Translations under genes and position numbers: made by a program | Notes under the pieces: model-generated | The model's database searches: none | What the model saw: only the letters and a program-made list of their open reading frames with translations | What the model was told of the DNA's origin: nothing | In this document: positions 35,381-47,805 of the stretch, in pieces | Layout: each line of letters starts with the position of its first letter | How positions within the stretch are numbered: position 1 is the stretch's first letter | NCBI GenBank assembly: GCA_011009095.1 | Contig: VTPC01007457.1 | Location: forward strand, 1-64,000 | Length of the DNA stretch: 64,000 bases | From: Ignelater luminosus | Taxonomy: Eukaryota > Arthropoda > Insecta > Coleoptera > Elateridae | Reading direction: 5' to 3'

Positions 35381-37311
35381 TCAGTTGTGGATTTTAAAAA
35401 GATCACCAGCTGAAGGCAGTGGTGTAAGTCCATGCGTTACATCAGGTAATCGAGTTAAATCAGGTAAATTTCTAACATGTGTCCTTAATTCTTGGCGAAC
35501 GTTAAACACTTTTTGCAGTTTATCTTGATATTCCTAAAAATAATTCATTATATTACTTGAAATTAATAATTAAAATTGGGGATTCAAATTACAAATGTAA
35601 GGTATGATCTAAAATTATTGAAACAGTCATTGAGTCATAAAATCTGCCAATGTTCGGAAATAGTTTGAAATGAGTTCATTTAATAAATCCTTGTGGAAAT
35701 AAAATTAATTTTTATTTTGAGGTTAAATTTTAAGTGGAAGTGACTACTGAATCAGTGTTTAGTATTTATATTTATACAAAGTTGTTTTTTTGTGTTCAAT
35801 CATATTTGTAGATGATTTCAGCTTGATTCCATTGTTGACGCCACATCACCAAAAACAGAATATTGTAAAAATCTAATCAAAATCCTTAACCTCGAATTAT
35901 GAATTTAACAAGTGTCAAATGAACTCTATTTTTTAGGTTATGTTTATAACAATTTGAAATCATGTCACTGATTCAAATTTCTCTACTGCTCACAGAAATT
36001 TAATACTAAAACATTTACATTTGAATACTTCTGCAGACAATTCATATACATGCACAGCCAAAAACAGACTTAAATAAAGACATGCCTTTCAAGTTTCTTG
36101 ACTGCCTCTGATGAGAATAATTTCGATCATACTTCAAGTTTAAATTTTTTATTTTCCATAGTGTAAAATATATTAATACATAAGATAAAGAGTTTGCCTC
36201 TTGTTTTAGTAGTTTTGTTATTCTGAACGTAATTTAAAATTGATACCTCTAATGTTTGTTCTGCTTGTGTTAACAGTTCTTTTTGTACATTAAGAAAATC
36301 ATGTAGCATTCCTATAACTTTCTTCCTTAATTCTGCTTCTGTTAATAACCTATTATTATAATCGTTTATAAGCTTTATTGCATCATTCACTTGCATACTT
36401 AATTTTTCAGCACTTGCTTTATCTGAAAAATAAAAAATGCATAAACAACAAATACAATTATTACTATACAATGTTTTATTACCTTCAATATTTGCTAATA
36501 ATGATACTTCTGATACATTTCTAGGAAGTTGTGCAATTCGTTGACGTACAACTTCATCAGCTGATGCTAAATTACTCTCTAATTCTTGTAAAGCTTTTAT
36601 TAACTCTTCTGGTTCTGGAGGATCAGTTGCAGGTGTACGTGGGCTTAAATGAACATGTGTTTCAACTTTTCCATCTACTTCTACTGTTACCTCTGTATCC
36701 GATTTTTTTCTTTCTCTCGATGGACTTGATTTATGCTTTTTATTTGTACCACCATTATCAGTTTTGGGTCTCTTTACTGGTTGCTTATCTGTTGATGGTA
36801 CTAAAATACACTAATTATTGAAACAACGTGTTTATATGACATTAAAATTTAAAAATACATACTAAGAGCGTGCCTAAATTCCGTTATTTGCACTGCATCA
36901 TACATTCCTCGTTCACCCCAAATATTTAACAGTCTACCTAAATTAGTTTTCATTTTTTCATCATATCCAATTGATGCTAGATGTTGAAATGCCTTGATTA
37001 ATATGACACCAAATTCTTTACCAAATTCAGGCCCTTTCTTACGACTATTCTGTATTACATCATTTGCAAGATACATAAATGTTAATTTTTTACTTTCTTT
37101 CGCTGAAAATCAAAGTGAACAAAACAGAATGCTTTTAAACAAATAAACAATCAAACTTACCCTTTATTAGTTCTTTATACCAAGTTTTAACTATTTGAGC
37201 ATGATGTTTTCTATGATGAATTAGCCAAAGAGACAAAGTTTGAATGCTTTGTGACGAACTATTTAATTCTGCAAGCTTTTTAACAAAAGCACTTTCCGTG
37301 AACCCTGCCAT
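35381..37311 (-). CDS. RPRD1B: RPRD1 / CREPT, RNA polymerase II CTD-binding protein
   Basis: Five exons: 37161-37311, 36863-37102, 36483-36800, 36247-36422 and 35381-35533, giving 345 residues. RPRD1 proteins bind the phosphorylated CTD of RNA polymerase II through a CID domain and help CTD dephosphorylation and termination in the nucleus. The CID (about residues 1-135) reads MAGFTESAFVKKLAELNSSS through FMYLANDVIQNSRKKGPEFG and LLNIWGERGMYD. A basic linker follows, with KRPKTD and KKHKSSPSRERKK as likely nuclear signals. The C-terminal coiled coil begins PEPEELIKALQELE and ends in the family tail RNLPDLTRLPDVTHGLTPLP then SAGDLF. All junction phases agree. The gene is closer in tail sequence to RPRD1A/B than to RPRD2; insects usually have one RPRD1, so the A/B label is nominal. 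Confidence 0.94.
35590..36010. repeat. Dispersed repeat, copy 2, in the last RPRD1 intron
   Basis: Shares ordered blocks with 10440-10760, including AATCCTTAACCTCGAATTATG and CATGTCACTGATTCAAATTT. It fills most of the 713-base intron between exons 4 and 5. Family unknown. Confidence 0.45.
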
Positions 37312-37790
37312 TTGGGATTAACAACAATATTTCCAATCCAATTCCAAATAAATAAGCAAAACGTCAGGAAATTTGTAAATGCATACACACACCGCAAGCG
37401 TCAAGCATTTTGACAGTGCGTGCGACCTATACGGTACACCGTAGTAACACTACTGTAATTAGCTATTTCATTTGAAATAGTACAGAATTACTTACTTCAA
37501 TATACACGATAAAAAATATGCAACACTAATTAAACGAGATTTGTTTAAAAAAATCAATTAAACTTTTTTGAACGATTTATAGAAATTTTATTTTAATTCG
37601 TTTATTACTAGGGAGTTTAATATTTTTAATTATTTGGTTGGTTAAATGCAAATAATTGACATCTGTGAAAACGAAACTGTCAATTGTCATTGCCGCGCGC
37701 GCTTGCGTTGAGTAGGTAGTAGCGGACGCTGTGGTTATTTTTGTAGTATAGTTAAATTTCTTCCTAATATTAATTTAATTTCTATAAATA
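37312..37790. promoter_or_regulatory. Divergent promoter region, RPRD1 / HDAC1
   Basis: Only 479 bases separate the two ATGs. The right part has a GC-rich CCGCGCGCGCTTGCG block near 37692, unusual for this window and placed about 100 bases before the HDAC1 ATG, consistent with a housekeeping start region. No TATA box is assigned. Confidence 0.55.
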
Positions 37791-40683
37791 ATGTCTCTGC
37801 AACAGAATGTTAAAAAAAGGGTCTGTTATTACTACGACAGTAAGTAGCATTTTATATATTTTTCTTTCTGTAGAGAAAAACGTGTTGTAATTTAGTTTGT
37901 GCATGCTATTCTAGAAAGGTTTTCCTATTATTGTTTGTTTTACGTTTTCTGTTAAACATAATCAAGAATGTTTGCTAATTTTTAAACATATTCTGTTACT
38001 GAGTTTGCATTGGTTAGGACGGTTTTCTAGATCTTAAGTCGAGAAATCTACGGTAGACTACAGTATTTGATATTTTTCTACCCTTCCTATTGGTTACTAC
38101 GTTTGCTACGTCATAGGTAATAAATGTCTACAGTAGCTCGAAGTAAACTTGTGTAGTCCACCGTAGTATTGTCATTGTTTTTAAAAAATATTTTAATAAA
38201 TATTGTAAGTTTTAATAAATATTGTTAATTGCTTGCATTTGATGATTTTTCTTTTCATATGTGGGCAGTATTATTAATTATTTATTTTAATTAGGTGATA
38301 TTGGCAATTACTACTATGGACAGGGACATCCTATGAAACCGCATCGTATTCGTATGACACACAATTTGCTGCTAAATTATGGTTTATACAGGAAAATGGA
38401 AATATATGTAAGTAGAACAAATTACCAATTCTTGTTAGAAAAATATTGAAGTAAATCTTGAATTTGAAATGTTGCATTATTATTGATGTTATAGTATTAT
38501 GATTACTAATCCATTGTTTTTCCTGTAAAAAGAACACGAAAGTTTGTTTAACTGCAGATTGTGCATAATCTTGAGTTAATACTATTTTGAAAATCGTTGG
38601 CAATTTTGGGACAATTTGCATATGTACTATGTTGGCACTAGTTCGAGAGATATTGAATAGAATTAAATCTTGTTTCATTGTGATAGATTGTTTCAAATAA
38701 TTTTCATCTGCTTAGCAAATATTTAAATTTATTAAAATGAATTGCTTGCATATCCAAAATATCCAGTTTTAAGATTTTAATTTTTTTTCTTAAATGCCCA
38801 GTGAGAGAGTTCGAAGCTTTTTGTATGTAACAATATTAGCTTAAATGATAGCTGCATGGCACTACATCTTGTAACAGTACATTTTCACAAACGATGACAA
38901 CATGTAATTTGATATTTATTGACTACCACATGTCATTGACTATTAGGGTGGGTTTAAAAATGCTGGTCATAAAAATGTATAAGAGTATGGGTGAAGACTA
39001 AATTGATTTTCTTATCAAATAAAAATCATCTGCAAAACGTGAAACATTAATGTCTAAATTGGGACTTTCCTGCCAAAACATGGCTGAGTTTAAAAATCTT
39101 ACTGTAAAATAACCTTAATTTCTTTAAAACCAAACACCTCGGTAACAATAAGAGTATGTTTATATATCTGTATATTTTGAGGCTAGCCTTGAATTTTTAT
39201 AACTTGAAAATGTTTGAGAATGAAAATAAATTATTATTGAAGACAAGTATAGGATAATTTTGCGTTTGTTTAGTTTTTGGTTTTATTTGTTTCAGCGACC
39301 GCACAAAGCAACAGCAGAAGAAATGACCAAATTTCATTCAGATGACTACATTAAATTCTTGCGCTCAATACGTCCAGACAACATGTCAGAATATAATAAA
39401 CAAATGCAACGGTTCAATGTAGGAGAAGATTGTCCTGTATTCGATGGACTTTATGAATTTTGCCAACTGTCAGCAGGAGGATCGGTTGCGGCTGCTGTAA
39501 AATTAAACAAACAAGCATCTGAAATTTGCATTAATTGGGGTGGCGGTTTACATCACGCCAAAAAATCAGAAGCATCAGGTTTTTGTTACGTTAATGATAT
39601 TGTATTGGGTATATTAGAATTGTTGAAATATCATCAGAGAGTCTTGTACATTGATATTGATGTGCATCATGGAGATGGAGTTGAAGAAGCCTTTTATACT
39701 ACCGATAGAGTGATGACAGTGTCCTTTCACAAATATGGGGAATATTTTCCTGGTACAGGTGATCTCAGAGATATTGGTGCAGGTAAAGGAAAGTATTATG
39801 CTGTAAATATACCATTAAGGGATGGAATGGATGATGAATCGTACGAAAGTATTTTTGTGCCAATAATCAGCAAAGTAATGGAAACATTTCAGCCTAGTGC
39901 TGTTGTATTACAATGTGGTGCCGATTCATTAACAGGAGATCGGCTTGGTTGTTTTAATCTAACAGTGCGTGGTCATGGCAAGTGTGTTGAATTTGTTAAA
40001 AAATATAACTTGCCATTTATGATGGTTGGTGGAGGTGGCTATACTATAAGAAACGTGTCTCGAGCATGGACATATGAAACATCAGTTGCTCTGGGTGCTG
40101 AAATTGCTAACGAACTTCCATACAATGACTACTTTGAATATTTTGGCCCCGATTTCAAATTGCACATAAGTCCTAGCAATATGGCCAATCAAAACACCCC
40201 AGAATATCTGGAAAAGATTAAAACGAGATTATTTGAGAATTTAAGAATGTTGCCGCATGCACCTGGTGTACAAGTTCAAACCATTCCAGAAGATGCTCTT
40301 CATGAAGATTCTGATAATGAAGATAAAGTTGATAAGGATGAAAGACTGCCTCAAAAAGATCTTGATAAACGCATTGCTCCAGATAATGAATTTTCTGACA
40401 GTGAGGATGAAGGTGAGGGTGGTCGAAGAGATCAGCGCAGTTATAAGGGCAGAAAACGACCAAGACTTGAAAAAGGAGACAACAAGGATAATATGGGAGA
40501 TGAAAAGTCTATCAAAGATGAAATCAAATCTGAGAAAGGTATTTAATAATTTTCTATTGTAACGTACTATCTAAATACCTCAGATACTTATGGTCATTAT
40601 TAATTTTATTTTTTACAGATGACAAAGATGATGTTAAAGGCAGTATTGAAGACAGTAAGAAGGACACCGGTCCCACACCGTGA
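37791..40683 (+). CDS. HDAC1: Histone deacetylase 1 (Rpd3), class I
   Basis: Four exons: 37791-37839, 38295-38407, 39296-40538 and 40619-40683, giving 489 residues. It removes acetyl groups from histone tails in nuclear Sin3, NuRD and CoREST complexes. The catalytic domain (about 9-320) is complete. His140-His141 of GGGLHHAKK, the zinc ligands Asp176 and His178 in [10 protein letters not shown], the ligand Asp in [11 protein letters not shown] and the transition-state Tyr in [14 protein letters not shown] are all present, and numbering up to this point equals that of human HDAC1. The C-terminal tail is acidic then basic ([21 protein letters not shown]), as in insect Rpd3, and carries SDSED-type CK2-like sites. 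The intron after exon 3 is 80 bases; if retained it would end the protein two residues later. Several AATAAA signals lie in the long 3' UTR (for example near 41215 and 41728). Confidence 0.97.
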
Positions 40684-42961
40684 CGAAGCTCTAACGCGCA
40701 ACATTCTAAATTTACATATAAGTGATCTAGTTAAATTTTATTATACTTGTGTTTTTTATCATAAGCAAAAACCTAAGTATATGTTGTGAGAGTGTTTGAT
40801 TGTAAGTGGAAAGCTTGTTATTTATTTTTTATTTAAAAGTGGAACTTGTAGGTGTTGGACTACAGTTCACAATAGTGGTAATTAAATATAATTTCCTCAG
40901 TTGAGGACTCTTACAGGTATCAATAGTATTTTTCTTTGTTTTAATTTATAACATTCTTTAATTTAGAAGACGTTAGAAATACCCATTTAAATTTTGAATG
41001 ATAAACACATACTACATAATATAGATTGTGTACTGCATTTAGACTGTGATAGCAAGATATGTAGGCAGGTAAGCAATAGCATAGCACATTTGTATTGTAT
41101 CTAAAATGTGCAATTAAGGTTAGGAAAACTAACTTAGATTTAATTTTGGTTGCACAGCATTTAAATATAAATGTAGTTCACAATTTTAGTAATTTTTTGT
41201 TTTATAGACTAAAATAAAATCATCGTATGTGTTTATCACAAGAAAAATGTGTTCCTTAAAAAAGTATAACCTTTAATACGTTCATAGTCATCGAAGCAGT
41301 TTCTACTTGTACATTGCAATAGGATGGCTTTAAGGTTAATTACGTTTCATTTCAGTTCACTAGATATTACCAATAATCATATTAAGGAAAGTATTTTCAC
41401 ACATTGTTATCAATAATATTGTAAAATCATTGAGTGAATAACTTGAAAGAGGTGTCCAATAAAAAGGGTCCATGTTTAAGAATACTTTCTGTGAGAGTTT
41501 TAGCATGAACACTTAATGGAACTATTTTTGATTCCTAATCATTACCATATTTGCATCTGTTGTATCAATTAACATCTCTTTGTAATTCGTCACTCAATGT
41601 AATGTTTGTAATAAAGTGATTTTATCTGTGCACACAGTGAATCAGTCAAAACGTCTTCTTTATACTGATGGCAACAATTTCGTTTTAAATGTTTGCCAAG
41701 TGGTTTAGTACATATTTTATCTGTAAATAAATAAAGTTCAAATTATGTACGTTAGTAGATTTACCAATATCTTTAAGTGTTTTCATACGATTTGACTAAA
41801 TAAAAATGAATTAAACTTAGAAATCTTTTTTAAAATATTTATTAATGATAAGGTATATTGTAATAAACATCTAGTAAGTATTATTCATAAAACGAAATTC
41901 AGAATTTTTTATAACGTTCTCAAGTTTAAGCAGATTTACTCTGTTTAAGTGTGTTTGTGTTAAATAAAGCATATGCACTGCTCTAATCTGTTAAACTTTT
42001 TCAAATTTATAAGATTAGAGAACCAGTTGGCCTTTTCCTATGAAATCTTTCTATGACTAAACTAAACTAAAATCATAAAATCTAGTCGGCTGATTAAAAT
42101 TAATGCTATGCGTCAGTATGAAAACTACAATATGGTAGGTATTATGAAAAGATTCATATCTCTTGAACAATTATACAACTTTGTTGCTTGAAATATATTT
42201 TTAAAAATTTTTATCTTTTGGTCAACTTGATAAAACCATTTAGTATACTCTTGTGTTCCAGATTTGCTAATGCATATGTTTAATTCTGCATTAGTCTTGG
42301 TGTAAATCTATGAATTTTATTAGTAGTGATGAGCGCTATCAATAGATCTTACTGTCAATAGTCTACTGTTAAGTTCATTAATTGCGATGCGATTTTCAAA
42401 AAGATACCTTAAATCAGAAAAAATAATTTTCATTTTTTGAGTGCATCTTATTCTTCAAACCTAGCAGACAGTATTTAAAAAGAGGACAGCTTGATATTTT
42501 AAAATTTAACAAGATACAGTGTTTTGAAAATTTACTTTTTAAAATCAGTTTTGAGAAAAAACATTTTTAAAGTTTCGCATGCAATATGATACTGAGTAGA
42601 ATAGCAAGGTAACCTACAGAGTTGATTTATAGCTTTAAATGTTGCCAAAACTTCCTAGAAACATCGCGGATTGAAACCAAAAAATTGATAATTTGACCAT
42701 GACCACATTGTTTTTGTTCTACAACAAAATTACTTTTCCGACTTAAGGTACCTTTTTATAGATAGCATCACAATTATAAAAATGTTACCAGTTTAAAGAC
42801 ATAAAAGCTAGTGGTGTGAATTTTGATATTCACTTTAATGAGTATGTATTGGATATGACAGCTAATTACGATTAGTTTAATAGAAAATATAAAAATTGAT
42901 GATTAATTAATAAATTTAATAAATAAACATTCCTTTTAGTTCAGACTATTGTTTTATAATA

Positions 42962-43491
42962 AACTGCTCAACAATTGAAGTGGCCCACCAAAAAAAAAGA
43001 TTATGTTTTTGTGTTTATTAGAAACAAAAAGGCATCAATGGTTGTTGACATATCATTTATAAATAATTCTTTTATTTTGATGTAAGATTTGTTTTGTAGA
43101 ATCATAAAAATTTCAGAATTGAATAATTTGAAAAGTAATTTAGTTCCCGAGTGCATAGGAACAGAATTTTCGAAAATCTGTGTTTTTTGATTTTTGTTAC
43201 AAAATATCAATTATTTTGATAACTAAATAATGCCAGTATGCTGTCTAATCGGTTAAACGAAGATACTCTAAATCTAGCCTGCCGTTTAGTACAGCAAGGT
43301 AATTCTCAAAGAGAAGTTGGTCAATTACTATTGGGTTTTGTACATAAATAAAAATCCAACCAATATACAAAATTAATGTAGAATTATATATAAAAACAAA
43401 ATCAAAGTTACCCATGGTCATTTTTCATAACTACTTGTGGTTTCTGCCTTTTTTTTTTTTTTTGATAGGCCACTTCAATTGTTGAGCAGTT
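42962..43491 (+). mobile_element. Tc1-like transposon derivative, internally deleted
   Basis: 530 bases bounded by TA dinucleotides and by inverted ends AACTGCTCAACAATTGAAGT. From the ATG at 43238 a 38-codon frame reads RLNEDTLNLACRLVQQGNSQ then REVGQLL, which is the start of the first helix-turn-helix of a Tc1-type transposase, before a stop. The catalytic DDE part is missing, so it could move only with help from an intact relative. Confidence 0.85.
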
Positions 43492-45189
43492 TATATGGAG
43501 TATAAGCACTAGGTTTATGTAGTTTATAGTTGCTTAACAGAAAGATATTTCTGTACAAATATGAATAATGAAAGAAAAAATTTTTCTTTACATAAATATG
43601 AATGCTTAATAATGAAAATAATCTTAATGGAGTTGGCACATTTTACACAGTGGCTCAAAAGGAAGTGTGAAATAGAATCTTTCTATTCCCCAGGGATTCT
43701 GCTAGTTTAGGTTAAATAAGCGTTTTTTTCTGAGTTCAAAGTTTATAATGAGTTGCACGTTGTACGATTTCTTCATATTGTTTCAACATTTTTCATCCAT
43801 ATCTTATGAACAGTAAGATTTTTTGCTGTCTATGGCAAAGTTGTAGCTCAAGTCAAAAGCAATCATCCTTCAAAATACTCGCTCCTTGGGTTTCAAGAAT
43901 GATCCCAATGTGCTTTATGATGGTAGTGAAAATAGTAAAAGTTTTCTATGACCATGTGTTCAACATTGAGGAACCAGAAATAGGGGTACAGTCTTTAGGG
44001 ACAACCAGCCTTCTACTCATTCACACTTGATCAAATTCTGATCCATAGACATCCAATGGTAGAGGTGACTGTTTCATTTTTCAAAGATATCAAAATGGCA
44101 ATAAGTGGTTTTGTTCTATTTAAGGAAATGTCGACCCAACCAGTGAAATGAGTTTTTAGTTTTTCCAGACTTGGTCCAAATTCAACTGTAAAAATCTTTT
44201 TCTAGATAACAGAAAGAGATAAGCGAGTTGCATTTATGAATTTGTAAATAGAAAACTGTCATACTTTTTCCCACGCAAAAGTTTTCTGCTGTAAAACAAA
44301 AAAATTTGAATGTGTGTTAGGTTAGATTGGTGTAGGTGTAATTTGATCTTGTATATCTTCATCCTCGACTCTGGTCTTTAGGGAGAGATGCTTTTCCAGC
44401 ATACTTAATTTCTCAACATATGAGCTAAGTTTGGATGATCTTCAATTGTTTTTGGTTAAGATATTTTGGAAAATCAAATTCCGACCATCATAGTTGACCA
44501 TGATCAGGGTCTTTTGCAAACTCTCTTTCATCAGATGATTTGAATTATCAGCTACAAAAAGCTTTATAAATGTGCCCCTAAAATGGCCAACTTGATTGTC
44601 AAATTTTTAGTAAATCAGAGAAACTTGTCTGTTTAAAACAATTGGAGGTAGCATGGTAAAAGGATGTCCACTAATAGCATTTGATGCTTTGAACATGAAT
44701 CTGAAGAAAATATTGCAAAAATGAAAATGAAAAATCAAATCATACAACTCACATTATGAACGTTGAACTTGGAAAAAATGTTTATTTGACCTAACCTAGG
44801 GGAATCTCTTGGGGAATAGACTATTTTGATCATATATTACCAATTGCCATTGAGAAATTTCATTTCAGAATTTCTAAATTGCACTGTGTTATTATTGTTT
44901 TTAACTTTTTTTTTGTATCAAAATGCAATTTCTTTCTGTATAACAACAGTAAAACCGAAATATGTAGTTGATCTACCCCAACATAAGATGCATACATTGT
45001 AATTCAGGAGAAAATTGTCAGTAACAATCAAACTTTAGTTTTTATTTTATTTCTGCCCAAACCACTGTGGCCCAAACATCTTCAAAGACTGCAAAATTAA
45101 TTGTATAACAGAGTTTTTGAAGCTGCAAACAATCTTTCTGCAAAATATTGCTCAAAAATAAACTAAAGGTAGATTATTATTATTGACTG

Positions 45190-46040
45190 TTTCTTTCTGA
45201 GTTTTACAATACAGTTATTCAAATCTCGTAAACTATAAGAGATACAAGGTTAATTACATTGAAGCAAAGTTGTGTATTTTAATCCTCATTAATAATCCAA
45301 AAAAGAAAAATATAATTTCATTTGTTTGTGAAGTAGCCCAAAGAAAACAAACTTTCTTGATTTTTACTTTTGTCTATAACTAACAGAAAAATCAAAGTAC
45401 ACTTGAGGTGTTCCAGAATTTCGTGTGTCGGCTCCAGTTGGGCCACGTTACACTATAGTGCTTCTCTTCTTTTTAGCTTCTTGGAGTAGAAATGGGTGTG
45501 ACCATCTGCGATGAAGACTGATTCGGGTCCCCTTTGTTTGGAAGCGCCCTTTATATTAACCTTCTCCAGAAACTATGAACATGGGTTGGACTATGTCCTT
45601 GAAGTGGCCATCTGCGGTAGCCCAAAGTCGGGCTTCATCCTCCATCAACTTTATTAGAGAGCTAAATACAAAGACGAGTTGGGCTCTCCATTAACCTTAA
45701 GAATGTTAAATATGAAAACAGGTTAAGCTACAACTTCCTAAAATTAGTTTTGCTTTCCATCGTCTTTCTTAACATGAACACAGGTCGAGTCAGGTCCTTT
45801 TGACCTTAGAATGCTAAATACCAACATGGGTTAGGCTAAAAGCTACACAGTATATAGCTTGACATCCCTAGAGCATGTCTAAATCATTTATCAAGTTCGA
45901 ATTTTGTAAAGTACCTGATATGGTACGTTGCTGAGATCTACAATTCTCTATCACACAATGGCAAAATCCAATTTAATGCCCGAAATGTCATATGAAGAGC
46001 TGGATAAGTTCGAAATCTTATATTGGTTTTAGAAATTTCT
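45190..46040. repeat. Hairpin family, broken third copy
   Basis: 45230-45410 matches the left part of the 29866 copy (CGTAAACTATAAGAGATACA, GCAAAGTTGTGTAT and a TTGTCTATAAC-type segment), and 45895-46030 matches its middle right part (TACGTTGCTGAGATCTACA and a TCATATGAA-type block). Non-matching sequence of about 480 bases lies between. Confidence 0.5.
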
Positions 46041-46089
46041 CGAAGCTCTCTTTGGTGGTCTGTCTATGAATAGCTTCTCTTGTCTATTT

Positions 46090-46900
46090 TTGAGATAATC
46101 AACTCAGATCTGACTTTGTTGCTCTTTGGTTAATGTGTTGTTCATACCTTTGCTATGGAAACCCTTAGGTATTCCTACAGTTTTCTGATTCCAGTTTAGC
46201 TAAATGATTGACTTCTTTTCTGCCATCGTGACCACTATGCTCTGGTACCCAGATCAGTTTAACTCTATTATGATCTGCCAGGATATGCAGTGCGCTAATG
46301 CATTCCATTGCAAGTGCATACTACGTTTAGTTTACATAGTTTCTTTTCAGACTTTCATTTATGCATGCTTTCTTAGAGAGAACCTGAGTTCTATATTTCT
46401 ACTGACCCATGCCTTCCAAGAGCCTTGATCCGTCTACAAATTTCATCAGATGACAGAGTCGATTTAGTATTGTTCCAGATCTTTTTGTCAGTGGCTACGT
46501 GAAAATTTTTGTCCAGGTGTATTCTTCGGGTAGTATAGTCTGATATCACGCCAAAAACAGGCTTGCCTATTCTTTTCCAGATTGAGCAATGACCTGAGCC
46601 TGTCTTTCTTAATTTGCTTATCTAGGGGTCTCCTTGGCTCTTCTTGTATCGCAACATCTAGGGAGATTTAGCAAGATTTCCATAGTCACTGTAGGAGTCA
46701 TTCTCATCACTCCTGTTATTTCCAAACAGGTTAATCTTTGAATTTTGGCTAGTTTGATTTTGCAGTATCTTGGGCCGCCATATCAAGGTTGCTTGCATGT
46801 TAATACTAATCTGATCATCCTGGCATGTAACTAGTATACCATACTGGACCTGGTCCCTAGGTTTTTCTTACCACCACAAAGGTGGTAGATGCCTTTTTTT
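46090..46900 (-). mobile_element. LINE-type retrotransposon fragment with RNase H
   Basis: On the minus strand, decayed frames give the link segment AKIQRLTCLEITGVMRMTPT followed by LLNLP (about 46760-46660). An RNase H domain then starts FVDGSRLLEGMG (about 46440) and continues to VKLIWVPEHSGHDGRK (about 46265-46215). This order, RT thumb, link motif and RNase H, is that of Jockey/I/R1-type non-LTR elements. Stops and frame changes show it is dead. The start of the element is missing. Confidence 0.75.
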
Positions 46901-47805
46901 GATGGTTTGGTAAGAGTATACTTATATTCATTCCATTAATTTTATAGTACAGCAGTACACAATAGGTGATCAATAGGCATTTCTCTGGCAGTAACTATAA
47001 TACGTTTGCTATAAACTAGTAAGCTGCTACCTCAATCTGTTCAAGCATATAAGAATAAGTTAACTGAGAAATTTCATAAATAGGGTCAGTGGATCATTTG
47101 GAAGCTTCATCACTGATTAAATAGAAGCATGTACAAAAAAATGCTTGTCCATTAAGGACACTTTTGAGTTGCAAGGCGTCTGAAACCAATACCTTGTGTA
47201 ATTGTAAATTCTGCATGGAACATGTACACTTCACCAAAAACAATTGTTCGAGTGGCGTTTTGGCTCTTTCACTTTTGTATATCTGGGCCAAAGCAGAGGC
47301 AAGATGGATTCCATATAGGATACAGGATGGCTATAATAAGTAATAGTAAACAAAAAAGTTCAAAAAGGGCTACTTTCAGATCCTTAACCTTCTGGGTATC
47401 TTTGAAGAGGCTTATGTTGCAATCTATGAATGTTTTATGTGCCAAATCTTGTGTCTAATCTTTATAGGTATACAAATCTATGTTTATAGGTTTGTCTGAT
47501 TCTTTATCTTTTAAAATACTTATATCAGCACAGAATTGATCACAAAAGATGGTTTATTATAACTTTGACAAAAAACAGGAAGACCATACAAAATCAATGT
47601 GTTTTACATAACAGTGGAATAAGAACTAATTTTAAAATTAAACATAAGAAATAAAACTACAAAGATCTAATAGTTATTAATGATAATTTAATTTGTAATC
47701 TGCATTTAGTACTAATTAGTAATTGTTTCAGTCACAAACGGTTTCTTTAATTAAAAAAGTTGTACAAATAAAACAATGGTTTCACAATTTAACATTAAAA
47801 ATTAA

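Larger units (their letters stand above)
40684..47805. other. Intergenic gap, HDAC1 to axotactin-like gene
   Basis: 7.1 kb. The first kilobase is HDAC1 3' UTR. Then come a Tc1-derived element (42962-43491), about 1.5 kb of unidentified sequence (43600-45150), a broken hairpin-family copy (45190-46040) and a LINE fragment (46090-46900). The segment 45420-45890 is less AT-rich than its surroundings and may be the 3' untranslated end of that LINE. No gene recognised. Confidence 0.5.

Noticed and set aside
36531..36821. 96-codon plus-strand frame
   Set aside because: Antisense to RPRD1 exon 3, whose minus-strand frame is conserved.
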